From Ostrinia nubilalis (taxonomy: Eukaryota > Arthropoda > Insecta > Lepidoptera > Crambidae), in NCBI RefSeq assembly GCF_963855985.1, contig NC_087109.1, forward strand, positions 5,538,001-5,602,000: a DNA stretch of 64,000 nt. The letters are read 5' to 3'. Positions 52,707 to 63,910 of the stretch are shown in pieces (the stretch's first letter is position 1; every line of letters starts with the position of its first letter). The translations under genes were made by a program, and so were the position numbers. Under the pieces are notes generated by a model. The model was not told where the DNA came from and made no database searches. It saw only the letters and a list, made by a program, of their open reading frames with translations.

Positions 52707-55700
52707 TTAAATTTTAATGTTATTATTATTCATATATACAGATAGGGTATTATAAATATCAATATTATCATGCATGTTTAAGAGGCAGGCTATGGAAGTA
52801 GGAAATGGTACTTTTAAAGATATAAGGGATTCGAGGAAAGAGGATCGGTCATGTAATGGACAAGTGAAAAACAGATGATTTAAATCACCTGTGCCGGTGC
52901 CACACTCACACAAATCAGAATTCACGATTTTAAGTCTAAAAAGATGCGTAGGTATACAAGCATGGCCAATTCTCATACGGATAATATTAGAGGTAGAAAC
53001 CTTTCCCAGTTTCATTTTAAAAAACCATGGTTTTATAGGAATGGTAGGTTGAATGAACTTATACCATTTTCCTTTGGTTGCACTACTGTGCGCCCAATCC
53101 AATTCCCATGATTCACGCAAGTAGGACTTAGGGAGGGACAAAAGGTCATGGCAATAATTTTTATAACTGATCATATCACCATTCACAACAGCTTCATTCG
53201 CAAATTTATCTGCTTTTTCGTTACCGAAAATATGGCTATGACTCGGAATCCAGGCGAAGATAATTTTGAACCCCAAAGTAGAACATTTATGAAGCAATTC
53301 CCTGCATTGGATTACGATTGGATATTAAGTATTGCATTTAAAGGGAAATTTTTCTAAGGCTTGTAAAGCGCTCTTAGAATCTACAAAAATTACTGTTTTT
53401 TTCAGTTTCATAATTTGGACATATTCTATGGCTTTATAAATTCCACAGCACTCCCCGGTAAAAACTGATGTTTCAGGAGGTAATCTGACCTTTTCATGAA
53501 TACCATACTGATGATGGAAAAGCCCTACTCCGACCACACCATCGTTGGAGTGTTTAGATGCATCGCTATAAATATGATGCCAATCAGCCCAATTATCTTC
53601 AATAATTAAGTTAAATTTATATTTAGCGTCAAGTGAATTTTTTGGGATATCTAAATCATATATTATTTCAGGAGAAAAAATTAAAGACTCAAAACTAGCA
53701 GAAAATATGGGAAATTTTGGAGTTCTGTAAGTCGGAGCTTGAAAAGATATAAATTTACGGTAACTTAAAACTAGACAGGGAAGGTTTTTATGAGCCCAGT
53801 AAGGAGATGTCCCAATAGAATCAGATAAAAGTTGTAATTTTAAAAATAGAGGATGATTTGAATATTGTAAAACTCTAAATAAAAATTTGTCAGATAAGAA
53901 TTGACGGCGCAATCTAAGAGGAGGATCAGTGCATTCAATCTGTAAAGAATTAATGGGGCTAGATTTCATTGTACCAGAAATAATACGAAGAGCCTTTGAT
54001 TGGATGCTGTCCATTTTTTTTAGACCGACTAGATTGCAAGGTTCCAAGAAGTAAGCTCCATAATCAAGAACACTACGTATTATAGCGTTATAGAGAAGTT
54101 TTAGGGAGGAAGGGTGAGCACCCCACCAGACCCCTGAGAGGCAGCGCAAAATATTTAATAGACGCTCACATTTGGCCGTGACATAATAACAATGAGGAAC
54201 CCCTGATAGTTTGTCATCTAATATTATACCTAAAAATTTTGCCTCCTTACAAGCCTGGATAGTGATATTATCATAGTAAACAAAAATAGGAGGTGGCATC
54301 CGCATTCTACTAAAAAGTACCACAGAACTTTTGGGGACCGATAATGAAAGACAGTTATTATCTAACCAGTTTTTAAGGGAACCTAAAGCTGAAGTTAAGC
54401 AATGACATAATTCGCTTACTGAATAACCAGAAACATACAAAAGAAGGTCATCAGCGTACTGTAGAATATTAATTTTGTTACTAAAAACAGATTCAAGGTC
54501 GTACGTATATACGTTATACAACAATGGGCTTAAAACAGACCCCTGAGGTAATCCCCTCCAAAGAACTCGGGTCAAAACTGTTGAATCTTGAGTAGTAACG
54601 TTAATAGATCTTTCTGATAACATACTAATAATGAAATTGATTAGGGTAATCGGTACTTGTAGCTTTACCAGTTTATTTTTAAGTATAGATAAATTAACAC
54701 CATCGTAGGCGGCTGTGATATCAAGAAAGGCAGCAAGGAGGCATTGGTTATTAGTAAAGGCTAAGCGAATATCTGTAGTAAAAATTCCTAAACTATCCAT
54801 AGTACTCTTCCCTTTTCTAAAACCAAATTGACTGGTAGCTAATATACCTTTGTTTTCTAAATACCATTCTAATCTATTTTTAACTAAATGCTCTGCAATT
54901 TTGAGAAGAACAGACGATAAAGCAATAGGCCGATACGAAGTGGAGTTACCTACAGGAGAGTTCGGTTTGAGGATTGGTATTACCTCTTGAGATTTCCATG
55001 ACGGAGGCATGTTACCGTTAATCATAATGGAATTAATTATTGAAAGAAAATACGAAAGACAAGAATCACTTAAATTAATGAAAAAAGAATAAGGAATACC
55101 GTCAATACCAGGAGCTGAATCTTTCACATACGACAAAATGCCTTTTAATTCAGAAAAAGTAAATGGAGCATTTAAATCTGTAAGGTTTTCAGTGCAAATA
55201 GGATAGATTAATTCATGATGTACTATATCTATAGGAGGCACAGAAGGTGGCGCTAATTTATCTAGAAAGCAATCAGCAATTGATTTATCTATGAACGAGG
55301 GAGTGCTCTCTCGGAAACAAGATCTAAATCTCCGAATATTTTTCCATACCTCAGATGGGGAAATGTCTGGTGATATCGAAGTGCAGAATGATTTCCATCC
55401 TTCCCATTTTTTTTGTTTAAATAACTTACGGGTGCTGTTTATAAGTTCAGACAAAGTTTCTAGGTTTTCTGAAGAGGAAAATGCTCTGTAAGCACGTTCG
55501 GCTAATTTTCTTTTTTTAATAGCTTCAGCGCATTCTTCATCCCACCATGGGGGAGGAGGAATATATCTACTACGATTCTTTTTAATAGGAAAAATATTGT
55601 CCGCCACATCAATTAAAACTTGAGTGAAAGTATCAGCACAATTGCTATGATTGTCTAACTGTAAGGAAGGAAGTGACTCTAATCTTTCCTCTACTTTTTC

Positions 55701-56423
55701 TTTAAAACGTTTCCAATCAGCATTAATCAATTGGTACTTCAATCGAGGGGGACGCATTGGGATTGATTTGTCAGAAAATGGTAAAGTAATAAATAAAGGA
55801 TAATGATCACTGCCATATGAAGAGCTAAGAGCGTGCCAGGTTAAAGATGACGCTAAGGAAGGAGAACATATAGATAGATCAGGAGCGCTGAATCCTTCAG
55901 AACTAGCAGTGCGACGTGTAGGTTCCCCGGAGTTCAGTAAGCATAAATTATTCACATCTAAAAAATCTAAGATTCTTGAACCATAATAATTAGAGGAAGA
56001 ACTACCCCAAGAAGCATGCTGGGCGTTAAAATCTCCCATTATTAAAATTGGCTTTGGAAGGGACGGTAAAATATTAAGTAAAATTTCATCATATATAATA
56101 GAGGATGGATGTGGAATATAAATGGAAACAAAACAAATACCATTTATAGAAACTGCTATAATGGAATAATCATCGTTATGAACAGGAATAGGAATGTGTT
56201 TAAAAGACCAAGAATGCTTGACCAGCAGTGCAACACCGCCATAGCCGTCTAGACGGTCCTCTCTAATGCAGGCATAGCCTGCCACCTTAAAACAACTACT
56301 AGATTTAAGCCAAGTCTCTTGGAGAGAAATGGCTAACGGGTCATATTTATTTATCAAATGGAACAAATCAGATTTCTTACTGTAAATACTGCGGCAATTC
56401 CATTGAATTACCACCGAATTCAT
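52707..56423 (-). pseudogene. I-clade LINE copy 1 ORF2, one premature stop
   Basis: Colinear with the 1237-aa ORF2 of copy 2, but broken by a TAA at 53327-53325 in the RNase H/linker region, where copy 2 has a Gln codon; the frame then continues to 52707. Domains in order: APE endonuclease (QWNCRSIYSKKSDL, LQETWLK, GDFNAQHASWGSS, GSDHYPLF), reverse transcriptase (FGFRKGKSTMDSL, FLDITAAYDGV, GLPQGSVLSPLLYN, YADDLLLY), RNase H (YSDASKHSNDG, GECCGIYKAIEY, FVDSKSALQAL) and, after the stop, WIPSHSHIFGNEKADKF. A C-terminal cysteine/histidine motif (CECGTGTGDLNHLFFTC) closes it. The truncated product would keep the EN and RT domains but lose the end of RNase H. Confidence 0.9.
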
Positions 56424-58020
56424 TATTATTTATAAAATTACTATCAAATGAATAATTATTTTTATTACTTACAGGGTTTTGGGATGAGGCAGCGTTGGGC
56501 GGTGTGAAGTTTGAATTATAATGAGACAATGAATTAATAAGTGTAATAATAAGTTCTTTAACAGACATAATATCAGACAGTAAAGAGTCTTTACTTGAAT
56601 CTTTATAAGCAGTGCCAGATGAAGGAAAGTTTATGTTGAAGTCTTTAGTGAGAGCATCATGAGAGGCCTTATCATATCCAGGACTAATTACTGGTGGGGA
56701 TCTAGGCTTAAGAAATACTGTTTTTTTATATGAACTCCTGCTGGGTAAACTATCAGATGAATTTTTCAAAACTGGTCTATTTGTGTTCACTGGCGCTACT
56801 GTTGTCAAAACATCAGCATAAGACTTACCAAGAGGAGGGTGTAATTTTAAAGCCTCAGAATAAGAAATACAATTCTTAGCCATTGTCTCTTTGATTTGTT
56901 TTTGGCGGGAAAACTCAGGACATTTTTTACTGGTCGCAAAGTGAGACCCAGTACACAGACAACATTTGACAAACTCTTCATCAACTGAACAGCTGTCACC
57001 CGAGTGGTCATGACCACATTTAAAACATTTGGGAAGAGATCTACACTGTGATTTAATGTGACCATATTTACAGCATTTGTAACATTGTATAGTGGGGAAA
57101 ATGTATAAGTCCACGGGCAGAGAATTGTAACACATAAATACTCTCTTTGGAAGTACTTGTCCATCAAATGTAAGAACTACAGTCTCTATAGGTATGTATT
57201 CAACTGTGTCTTTTCCAATAGTTTTCCTTTTCAATCTCCTTACTTTAAGAATGTTGCCACAACCTATAGGGACTGTAATATTCTGTATGACTTCCTCATC
57301 AGTCCAGCTGGTTGGAATGCCCCTCACTACTCCCATGCGAGTAACATTGGATGTTGGAATAAACGCTTTGTAGTGATTATTAGTCAAGACAGTGCTGCTT
57401 ATGAATGTATTGGCATCCTCATAATTAGAAAAGGAAATAGCTGCACGATTTCTGCCTATACGTTTTAAACTGCCATTTATTATGTTTTTAAAACCATGCT
57501 TTTTCAAAAACAAACCAAGAGAAACCGGGTGAATTGAAGTATTTTGATTGGAAGTTGTCTGTTCTTTTTGTATGTGTATGACATATGGAGAAACATCAGA
57601 TGCCTGGTAAAGATTCCTGCCAATTGGTACACGCTGAGAATTCGAATTATTGTTCTCAAACTCAACATCAAGTGAGTTTGGTGAGTTTGACACTGGCACA
57701 GAGTTTTTAGCAGTAGTATCATTGAAATTGTTTGGTTGTTGTTTTGGCTGAATTAGCGTGTCGGAATGAGATTCCGAGTGACATTCACATGAATCAAGCG
57801 AAGGAACTGTAGAGCTTTTATGATGACGTCTCCTCTTTTTATTACAGTGTTTACAATACTTAGGTGCAGAGGCCCGTTTTAAACGTTTGGATTTATTTTG
57901 AGAATGTTCAGAGCCATCCGTGCATGAACTTTCAGTATCTAATGCTGAATAATTATTAGCTATAGTGACATTGTACGAAACCTGGGGGACAGAGCCCCCA
58001 GGTTCGTCTGGGTCGTTCAT
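56377..58020 (-). CDS. I-clade LINE copy 1 ORF1
   Basis: The frame gives 547 aa. The N-terminus contains a basic Cys/His stretch (CKHCNKKRRRHHKS), then a long linker, an RNA-recognition-like region (GVVRGIPTSWTDEEVI) and three zinc knuckles: CYKCCKYGHIKSQC, CFKCGHDHSGDSC and CCLCTGSHFATSKKC. The C-terminus is Ser/Asn-rich. ORF1 overlaps ORF2 by 47 nt in a different (+1) frame. It packages the LINE RNA in related I elements. Confidence 0.88.
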   Translation of the reverse strand: MNDPDEPGGSVPQVSYNVTIANNYSALDTESSCTDGSEHSQNKSKRLKRASAPKYCKHCNKKRRRHHKSSTVPSLDSCECHSESHSDTLIQPKQQPNNFNDTTAKNSVPVSNSPNSLDVEFENNNSNSQRVPIGRNLYQASDVSPYVIHIQKEQTTSNQNTSIHPVSLGLFLKKHGFKNIINGSLKRIGRNRAAISFSNYEDANTFISSTVLTNNHYKAFIPTSNVTRMGVVRGIPTSWTDEEVIQNITVPIGCGNILKVRRLKRKTIGKDTVEYIPIETVVLTFDGQVLPKRVFMCYNSLPVDLYIFPTIQCYKCCKYGHIKSQCRSLPKCFKCGHDHSGDSCSVDEEFVKCCLCTGSHFATSKKCPEFSRQKQIKETMAKNCISYSEALKLHPPLGKSYADVLTTVAPVNTNRPVLKNSSDSLPSRSSYKKTVFLKPRSPPVISPGYDKASHDALTKDFNINFPSSGTAYKDSSKDSLLSDIMSVKELIITLINSLSHYNSNFTPPNAASSQNPVSNKNNYSFDSNFINNNEFGGNSMELPQYLQ

Positions 58021-58388
58021 GTAACCAGAGAAAAAGGTAAAAACTTACCAGAGCACTGCCAAAATCACTAACTATTAAATAAATAGAAAGATAAACATAA
58101 ATATACTACACTCCACTACTTAACTGATCTCTATTTACTAGATAATTTATAAAAATCGCAAAAGCAAAAATTGAGACAACCGCCTAGCTTGACGTTTCCC
58201 GCGCTTTTTCTTTGACAGTTTTTTTTTTTTTTTTTTTTTTTTCTATTATGGCATGCACGGCTTGTGCGTCAGCCACGACGAGGTAAGGTAAAGTTAGGGA
58301 AACGTATAGGAAAGTAAAAATGGAGAACGGAAAAAAAAAGGTTGCAAAGGATCAGGAAAGTTATGGAGAAAACAAAATATTAGGTAGA

Positions 58389-61300
58389 TTAAATTTTTAT
58401 GTTATTATTACTCATATAAACAGATAGGGTATTATAAATATCAATAGAATGCATATTAAGGAGGCAGGCTATGGAAGTTGGGAATGGTACTCGTAAGGAT
58501 ATAAGGGATTCGATGAAAGAGGATCGGTCATGTAACGGACAAATGAAAAACAGATGATTTAAGTCACCTGTGCCAGTACCACACTCACACAAATCAGAAT
58601 TCACAATTTTAAGTCTAAAAAGATGCGTAGGTATACAGGCATGGCCAATTCTCATACGGATAATATTAGAGGTAGAGACCTTTCCCAGTTTCATTTTAAA
58701 AAACCATGGTTTTAAAGGAATGGTTGGTTGAATGATCTTGTACCATTTTCCTTTAGTTGCACTAGTGTGCGCCCAATCCAATTCCCATGATTCACGCAAG
58801 TAGGACTTAGGGAGGGACAAAAGGTCATGACAGTAATTTTTATAGCTAATCATATCACCATTCACAACAGCTTCATTGGCAAATTTATCAGCCTTTTCAT
58901 TACCGAAAATATGGCTATGACTCGGAATCCAGGCAAAGATTATTTTGTACCCCAAAGTAGAACATTTATGAAGCAACTCTCTGCATTTAATTACAATTGG
59001 GTATTGAATATTGCATTTAAAGGGAAATTTTTCTAAGGCTTGTAAAGCGCTCTTAGAATCTACGAAAATTACTGTTTTTTTCAGTTTCATAATTTGGACA
59101 TATTCTATGGCTTTATAAATTCCACAGCACTCCCCGGTGAAAACTGATGTTTCAGGAGGTAATCTGACCTTTTCGTGAATACCATACTGATGATGGAAAA
59201 GCCCTACTCCGACCACACCATCGTTGGAGTGTTTGGATGCATCGCTATATATATGATGCCAATCGGCCCAATTATCTTCAATAATGAAGTTAAATTTATA
59301 TTTAGCGTCAAGTGAATTTTTAGGGATATCTAAATCATATATTATTTCAGGAGAAAGAACTAACGACTCAAAAGTAGCAGAAAATATGGGAAATTTTGGA
59401 GTTCTGTGAGTCGGAGCTTGAAAAGATATAAATTTACGGTAACTTAAAACTAAACAGGGAAGGTTTTTATGAGCCCAGTAAGGAGATGTACCAATAGAAT
59501 CAGATAAAAGTTGTAATTTTAAAAATAGAGGGTGATTTGAATATTGTAAAACTCTAAATAAAAATTTGTCTGATAAGAATTGACGGCGCAGTCTAAGAGG
59601 AGGATCAGTGCATTCAACCTGTAAAGTATTAATGGGGCTAGATTTCATAGTACCAGAAATAATACGGAGAGCCTTTGATTGGATGCTGTCCATTTTTTTC
59701 AGACCGACTAGATTGCAAGGTTCTAAGAAGTAAGCTCCATAATCAAGAACACTACGTATTATAGCGTTATAGAGAAGTTTTAGCGAGGAAGGGTGAGCAC
59801 CCCACCAGACCCCTGAGAGGCAGCGCAAAATATTTAATAAACGCTCACATTTGGCCGTGACATAATAACAATGAGGAACCCCTGATAGTTTGTCATCTAA
59901 AATTATTCCTAAAAACTTTGCTTCCTTACAAGCCTGGATAGTAATATTATCATAGTAAACAAAAACAGGAGGTGGTATCCGCATTCTACTAAAAAGAACC
60001 ACAGAACTTTTTGGGGCCGATAATGATAGACAGTTATTATCTAACCAGATTTTAAGGGAACTTAGAGCTGTCGTTAAGCAATGACATAATTCGCTTACTG
60101 AATAACCGGTAACGTACAAAAGAAGGTCATCAGCATACTGTAGAATATTAATTTTATTAATAAAAATAGATTCAAGGTCGTACGTATATACGTTATACAA
60201 CAATGGGCTTAAAACAGACCCCTGAGGTAATCCTCTCCAAAGAACTCGGGTCAGGACTGTTGAATCTTGAGTAGTAACGTGAATAGATCTTTCTGATAAC
60301 ATACTAATAATGAAATTGATTAGGGTAATCGGTACCTGTAGCTTTAAAAGTTTATTTTTAAGAATAGATAAATTAACACCATCGTAAGCGGCTGTGATAT
60401 CGAGAAAGGCCGCGAGGAGACATTGATTATTAGTAAAGGCTAAGCGAATATCTGTAGTAAAAATTCCTAAACTATCCATAGTACTCTTCCCTTTTCTAAA
60501 ACCAAATTGACTGGTAGCTAATATACCTTTGCTTTCTAAATACCATTCTAATCTATTTTTAACTAAATGCTCTGCAATTTTGAGAAGAACAGACGATAAA
60601 GCAATAGGCCGATACGAAGTGGAGTTACCTACAGGAGAGTTCGGTTTGAGGATTGGTATTACCTCTTGAGATTTCCATGATGGAGGAATATTACCGTTAA
60701 TCATGATGGAATTAATTATTGATAGAAAATATGAAAGGCAAGAATCGCTTAAATTAATGAAAAAAGAATAAGGAACACCATCAATACCAGGAGCCGAATC
60801 TTTCACGTACGACAAAATGCCTTTTAATTCAGAAAAAGTAAATGGAGCATTTAAATCTGTAAGGTTTTCAGTGCAAATAGGATAGTTTAATTCATGATAT
60901 ACTATATCTATAGGAGGCACAGAAGGAGGCGCTAATTTGTCTAGAAAGCTATCAACAATTGATTTATCTATGAACGAGGGAGTACTCTCTCGGAAACAAG
61001 ATCTAAATCTCCGTATATTTTTCCATACCTCAGATGGGGAAACGTCTGGTGATATCGAAGTGCAAAATGTCTTCCATCCTTCCCATTTTTTTTGTTTAAA
61101 TAACTTACGGGTGCTGTTTATAAGTTGAGACAAAATTTCTAAGTTTTCGGAAGAGGAAAATGCTCTGTACGCACGTTCCGCTAATTTTCTTTTTTTAATA
61201 GCTTCAGCGCATTCTTCATCCCACCATGGGGGAGGAGGAATATATCTACTACTATTTTTTTTAACAGGAAAAATATTGTCCGCCACGTCAATTAAAACTT

Positions 61301-62102
61301 GAGTGAAGGTATCAGCACAATTGCTATGATTGTCTAATTGTAAGGAAGGAAGTGACTCTAATCTTTCCTCCACTTTTTCTTTAAAAAGTTTCCAATCAGC
61401 ATTAATCAATTGGTACTTCAATCGAGGGGGACGGATTGGGATTGATTTGTCAGAAAATGGTAAAGTAATAAATAAAGGATAATGATCACTGCCATATGAA
61501 TAACTAAGTACGTGCCAAGTTAAAGATGACGCTAAGGAAGGAGAACATATGGATAGATCAGGAGCGCTGAATCCTTCAGAACTAGCAGTGCGACGTGTAG
61601 GTTCCCCGGAGTTTAGTAAACATAAGTTATTCACATCTAAAAAATCTAAGATTCTTGAACCGTAATAATTAGAGGAAGAACTACCCCAAGAAGCATGCTG
61701 GGCGTTGAAATCTCCCATTATTAAAATGGGTTTTGGAAGGGAAGGTAAAATACTGAGTAAAATTTCATCATATATAATAGAGGATGGATGTGGAATATAA
61801 ATAGAAACAAAACAAATGCCGTTTACAGAAACTGCTATAATGGAATAATCATCATTATGAATAGGAATGGGAATGTGTTTGAAAGGCCAAGAATGCTTGA
61901 TCAGCAGTGCAACACCACCATAGCCATCTAGACGGTCCTCTCTAATGCAGGCATAGCCTGCTACCTTAAAACAACTACTAGATTTAAGCCAAGTCTCTTG
62001 GAGAGAAATGGCTAAAGGGTCATATTTATTAATTAAATGAAACAAATCTGATTTTTTACTGTAAATACTGCGGCAATTCCACTGAATTACCACTGAATTC
62101 AT
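58389..62102 (-). CDS. I-clade LINE copy 2 ORF2: endonuclease, reverse transcriptase, RNase H
   Basis: The frame gives 1237 aa with no stop. The APE endonuclease has QWNCRSIYSKK, LQETWLK, GDFNAQHASWGSS and GSDHYPLF. The reverse transcriptase has FGFRKGKSTMDSL, FLDITAAYDGV, GLPQGSVLSPLLYN and YADDLLLYV. RNase H keeps its four acidic positions (YSDASK, TGECCG, FVDSKS, GNEKADKF). A C-terminal CECGTGTGDLNHLFFIC motif follows. RNase H after RT is characteristic of the I group of LINEs and distinguishes it from the Jockey elements in this window. The enzyme nicks target DNA and reverse-transcribes the LINE RNA in place. Confidence 0.95.
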   Translation of the reverse strand: MNSVVIQWNCRSIYSKKSDLFHLINKYDPLAISLQETWLKSSSCFKVAGYACIREDRLDGYGGVALLIKHSWPFKHIPIPIHNDDYSIIAVSVNGICFVSIYIPHPSSIIYDEILLSILPSLPKPILIMGDFNAQHASWGSSSSNYYGSRILDFLDVNNLCLLNSGEPTRRTASSEGFSAPDLSICSPSLASSLTWHVLSYSYGSDHYPLFITLPFSDKSIPIRPPRLKYQLINADWKLFKEKVEERLESLPSLQLDNHSNCADTFTQVLIDVADNIFPVKKNSSRYIPPPPWWDEECAEAIKKRKLAERAYRAFSSSENLEILSQLINSTRKLFKQKKWEGWKTFCTSISPDVSPSEVWKNIRRFRSCFRESTPSFIDKSIVDSFLDKLAPPSVPPIDIVYHELNYPICTENLTDLNAPFTFSELKGILSYVKDSAPGIDGVPYSFFINLSDSCLSYFLSIINSIMINGNIPPSWKSQEVIPILKPNSPVGNSTSYRPIALSSVLLKIAEHLVKNRLEWYLESKGILATSQFGFRKGKSTMDSLGIFTTDIRLAFTNNQCLLAAFLDITAAYDGVNLSILKNKLLKLQVPITLINFIISMLSERSIHVTTQDSTVLTRVLWRGLPQGSVLSPLLYNVYTYDLESIFINKINILQYADDLLLYVTGYSVSELCHCLTTALSSLKIWLDNNCLSLSAPKSSVVLFSRMRIPPPVFVYYDNITIQACKEAKFLGIILDDKLSGVPHCYYVTAKCERLLNILRCLSGVWWGAHPSSLKLLYNAIIRSVLDYGAYFLEPCNLVGLKKMDSIQSKALRIISGTMKSSPINTLQVECTDPPLRLRRQFLSDKFLFRVLQYSNHPLFLKLQLLSDSIGTSPYWAHKNLPCLVLSYRKFISFQAPTHRTPKFPIFSATFESLVLSPEIIYDLDIPKNSLDAKYKFNFIIEDNWADWHHIYSDASKHSNDGVVGVGLFHHQYGIHEKVRLPPETSVFTGECCGIYKAIEYVQIMKLKKTVIFVDSKSALQALEKFPFKCNIQYPIVIKCRELLHKCSTLGYKIIFAWIPSHSHIFGNEKADKFANEAVVNGDMISYKNYCHDLLSLPKSYLRESWELDWAHTSATKGKWYKIIQPTIPLKPWFFKMKLGKVSTSNIIRMRIGHACIPTHLFRLKIVNSDLCECGTGTGDLNHLFFICPLHDRSSFIESLISLRVPFPTSIACLLNMHSIDIYNTLSVYMSNNNIKI

Positions 62103-63711
62103 TATTATTTATAAAATTACTATTAAAAGTACTATCATGCAAATTATTATTTTTATTACTTACAGAGTTTTGGGATGAGGCAGCGTTGGTCGGTGTGAAG
62201 TTTGAATTATAATGAGACAATGAATTAATAAGTGTGATAATAAGTTCTTTAACAGACATAATATCAGATAGTAAAGAGTCTTTACTTGAATCCTTATAAG
62301 CAGTGCCGGATGAAGGAAAGTTTATGTTGAAATCTTTAATAAGAGCATCATGAGAGGCTTTATCATATCCAGGACTAATTACTGGAGGGGATCTAGGCTT
62401 AAGAAATACTGTTTTTTTATATGAACTCCTGCTGGGAATACTATCAGATGTATTTTTCAAAACTGGTCTATTTGTGTTCACTGGGGCTACTGTTGTCAAA
62501 GCATCAGCATAAGACTTACCAAGAGGAGGGTGTAATTTTAAAGCCTCAGAATAAGAAATACAATTCTTAGCCATAGTCTCTTTAATTTGCTTTTGACGGG
62601 AAAACTCAGGACATTTTTTGCTGGTCGCAAAGTGAGAACCTGTACACAGACAACATTTAACAAACTCTTCATCAACTGAACAGCTGTCACCCGAGTGGTC
62701 ATGACCACATTTAAAACATTTGGGAAGAGATCTACACTGTGACTTAATGTGACCATATTTGCAGCATTTGTAACATTGTATAGTGGGGAAAATGTATAAG
62801 TCCACAGGCAGAGAATTGTAACACATAAATACTCTCTTTGGAAGTACTTGTCCATCAAATGTGAGAACTACAGTCTCTATAGGTATGTATTCAACTGTGT
62901 CTTTTCCAATAGTTTTCCTTTTCAATCTCCTTACTTTAAGAATGTTGCCACAACCTATAGGGACTGTAATATTCTGTATGACTTCCTCATCAGTCCAGTT
63001 GGTTGGAATGCCCCTCACTACTCCCATGCGAGTAACATTTGATGTTGGAATAAATGCTTTATAGCGATTGTTGGACAAGACAGTACTACTTAAGAATGAA
63101 TTGGCATCCTCATAATTACAAAAGGAAATAGCTGCACGATTTCTGCCAATACGTTTTAAACTGCCATTTATTATGTTTTTAAAACCATGTTTTTTCAAAA
63201 ACAAACCAAGAGTAACCGGGTGAATTGAGGTACTTTGATTGGAAGTTATCTCTTCTTTTTGTATGTGTATGACATAAGGAGAAACATCAGATGCCTGGTA
63301 AAGATTTCTGCCAATTGGTAGCCGCTGAGAATTGGAATTATTGTTCTCAAAATCAACATCAAGTGAGTTTGGTGAGTTTGACACTGGCACAGAGTTTTTA
63401 GCAGTAGTATCATTGAATTTGTTTGGTTGTTGTTTTGACTGAATTATTACTTCGGAATGAGATTCCGAGTGACATTCACATGAGTCAAGTGAAGGAACTG
63501 TAGAGCTTTTATGATGACGTCTCCTCTTTTTATTACAGTGTTTACAATACTTAGGTACAGAGGCCCGTTTTAAACGTTTGGATTTATTTTGAGAATGTTC
63601 GGAGCCATCCGTGCATGAACTTTCAGTATCTAATGCTGAATAATTATTAGCTATAGTGACATTGTACGAAACCTGGGGGACGGAGCCCCCAGGTTCGTCT
63701 GGGTCGTTCAT
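62056..63711 (-). CDS. I-clade LINE copy 2 ORF1
   Basis: The frame gives 551 aa. It is colinear with copy 1 ORF1, with the same basic N-terminal Cys/His cluster, RNA-binding-like middle and three zinc knuckles, and a slightly longer Ser/Asn-rich tail (NNNLHDSTFNSNF). It overlaps ORF2 by 47 nt. A 5' UTR of about 190 bp (63902-63712) precedes it. Confidence 0.9.
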   Translation of the reverse strand: MNDPDEPGGSVPQVSYNVTIANNYSALDTESSCTDGSEHSQNKSKRLKRASVPKYCKHCNKKRRRHHKSSTVPSLDSCECHSESHSEVIIQSKQQPNKFNDTTAKNSVPVSNSPNSLDVDFENNNSNSQRLPIGRNLYQASDVSPYVIHIQKEEITSNQSTSIHPVTLGLFLKKHGFKNIINGSLKRIGRNRAAISFCNYEDANSFLSSTVLSNNRYKAFIPTSNVTRMGVVRGIPTNWTDEEVIQNITVPIGCGNILKVRRLKRKTIGKDTVEYIPIETVVLTFDGQVLPKRVFMCYNSLPVDLYIFPTIQCYKCCKYGHIKSQCRSLPKCFKCGHDHSGDSCSVDEEFVKCCLCTGSHFATSKKCPEFSRQKQIKETMAKNCISYSEALKLHPPLGKSYADALTTVAPVNTNRPVLKNTSDSIPSRSSYKKTVFLKPRSPPVISPGYDKASHDALIKDFNINFPSSGTAYKDSSKDSLLSDIMSVKELIITLINSLSHYNSNFTPTNAASSQNSVSNKNNNLHDSTFNSNFINNNEFSGNSVELPQYLQ

Positions 63712-63910
63712 GTAACCAGAGAAAGAGGTAAAAACTTACCAGAGCACTGCCAAAATCACTAACTAATAAATAAATAGAAAGATAAACATAAATATACTAC
63801 ACTCCACTACTTAACTGATCTCTATTTACTAGATAATTTATAAAAATCGCAAAAGCAAAAATTGAGACAACCGCCTAGCTTGACGTTTCCCGCGCTTTTT
63901 CCTTTGACAG

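Larger units (their letters stand above)
52506..58210 (-). mobile_element. I-clade LINE copy 1, upstream of PSMB5
   Basis: About 5.7 kb on the minus strand, ending in a roughly 20-nt poly(A) run (T-run at 52506-52525 on +). TTTGACAG flanks it at 52498-52505 and 58211-58218. The order is ORF1, ORF2 with endonuclease, reverse transcriptase and RNase H, then a 3' UTR of about 180 bp. ORF2 has a premature stop. Confidence 0.9.
58219..63902 (-). mobile_element. I-clade LINE copy 2, intact, head-to-tail with copy 1
   Basis: About 5.7 kb, flanked by TTTGACAG at 58211-58218 and 63903-63910. It ends with a poly(A) run (T-run from 58219 on +) that abuts the shared octamer. Both ORFs are open, so this copy could be autonomous. 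It is very similar to copy 1, with many scattered substitutions and a 4-codon length difference in ORF1. Confidence 0.92.
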
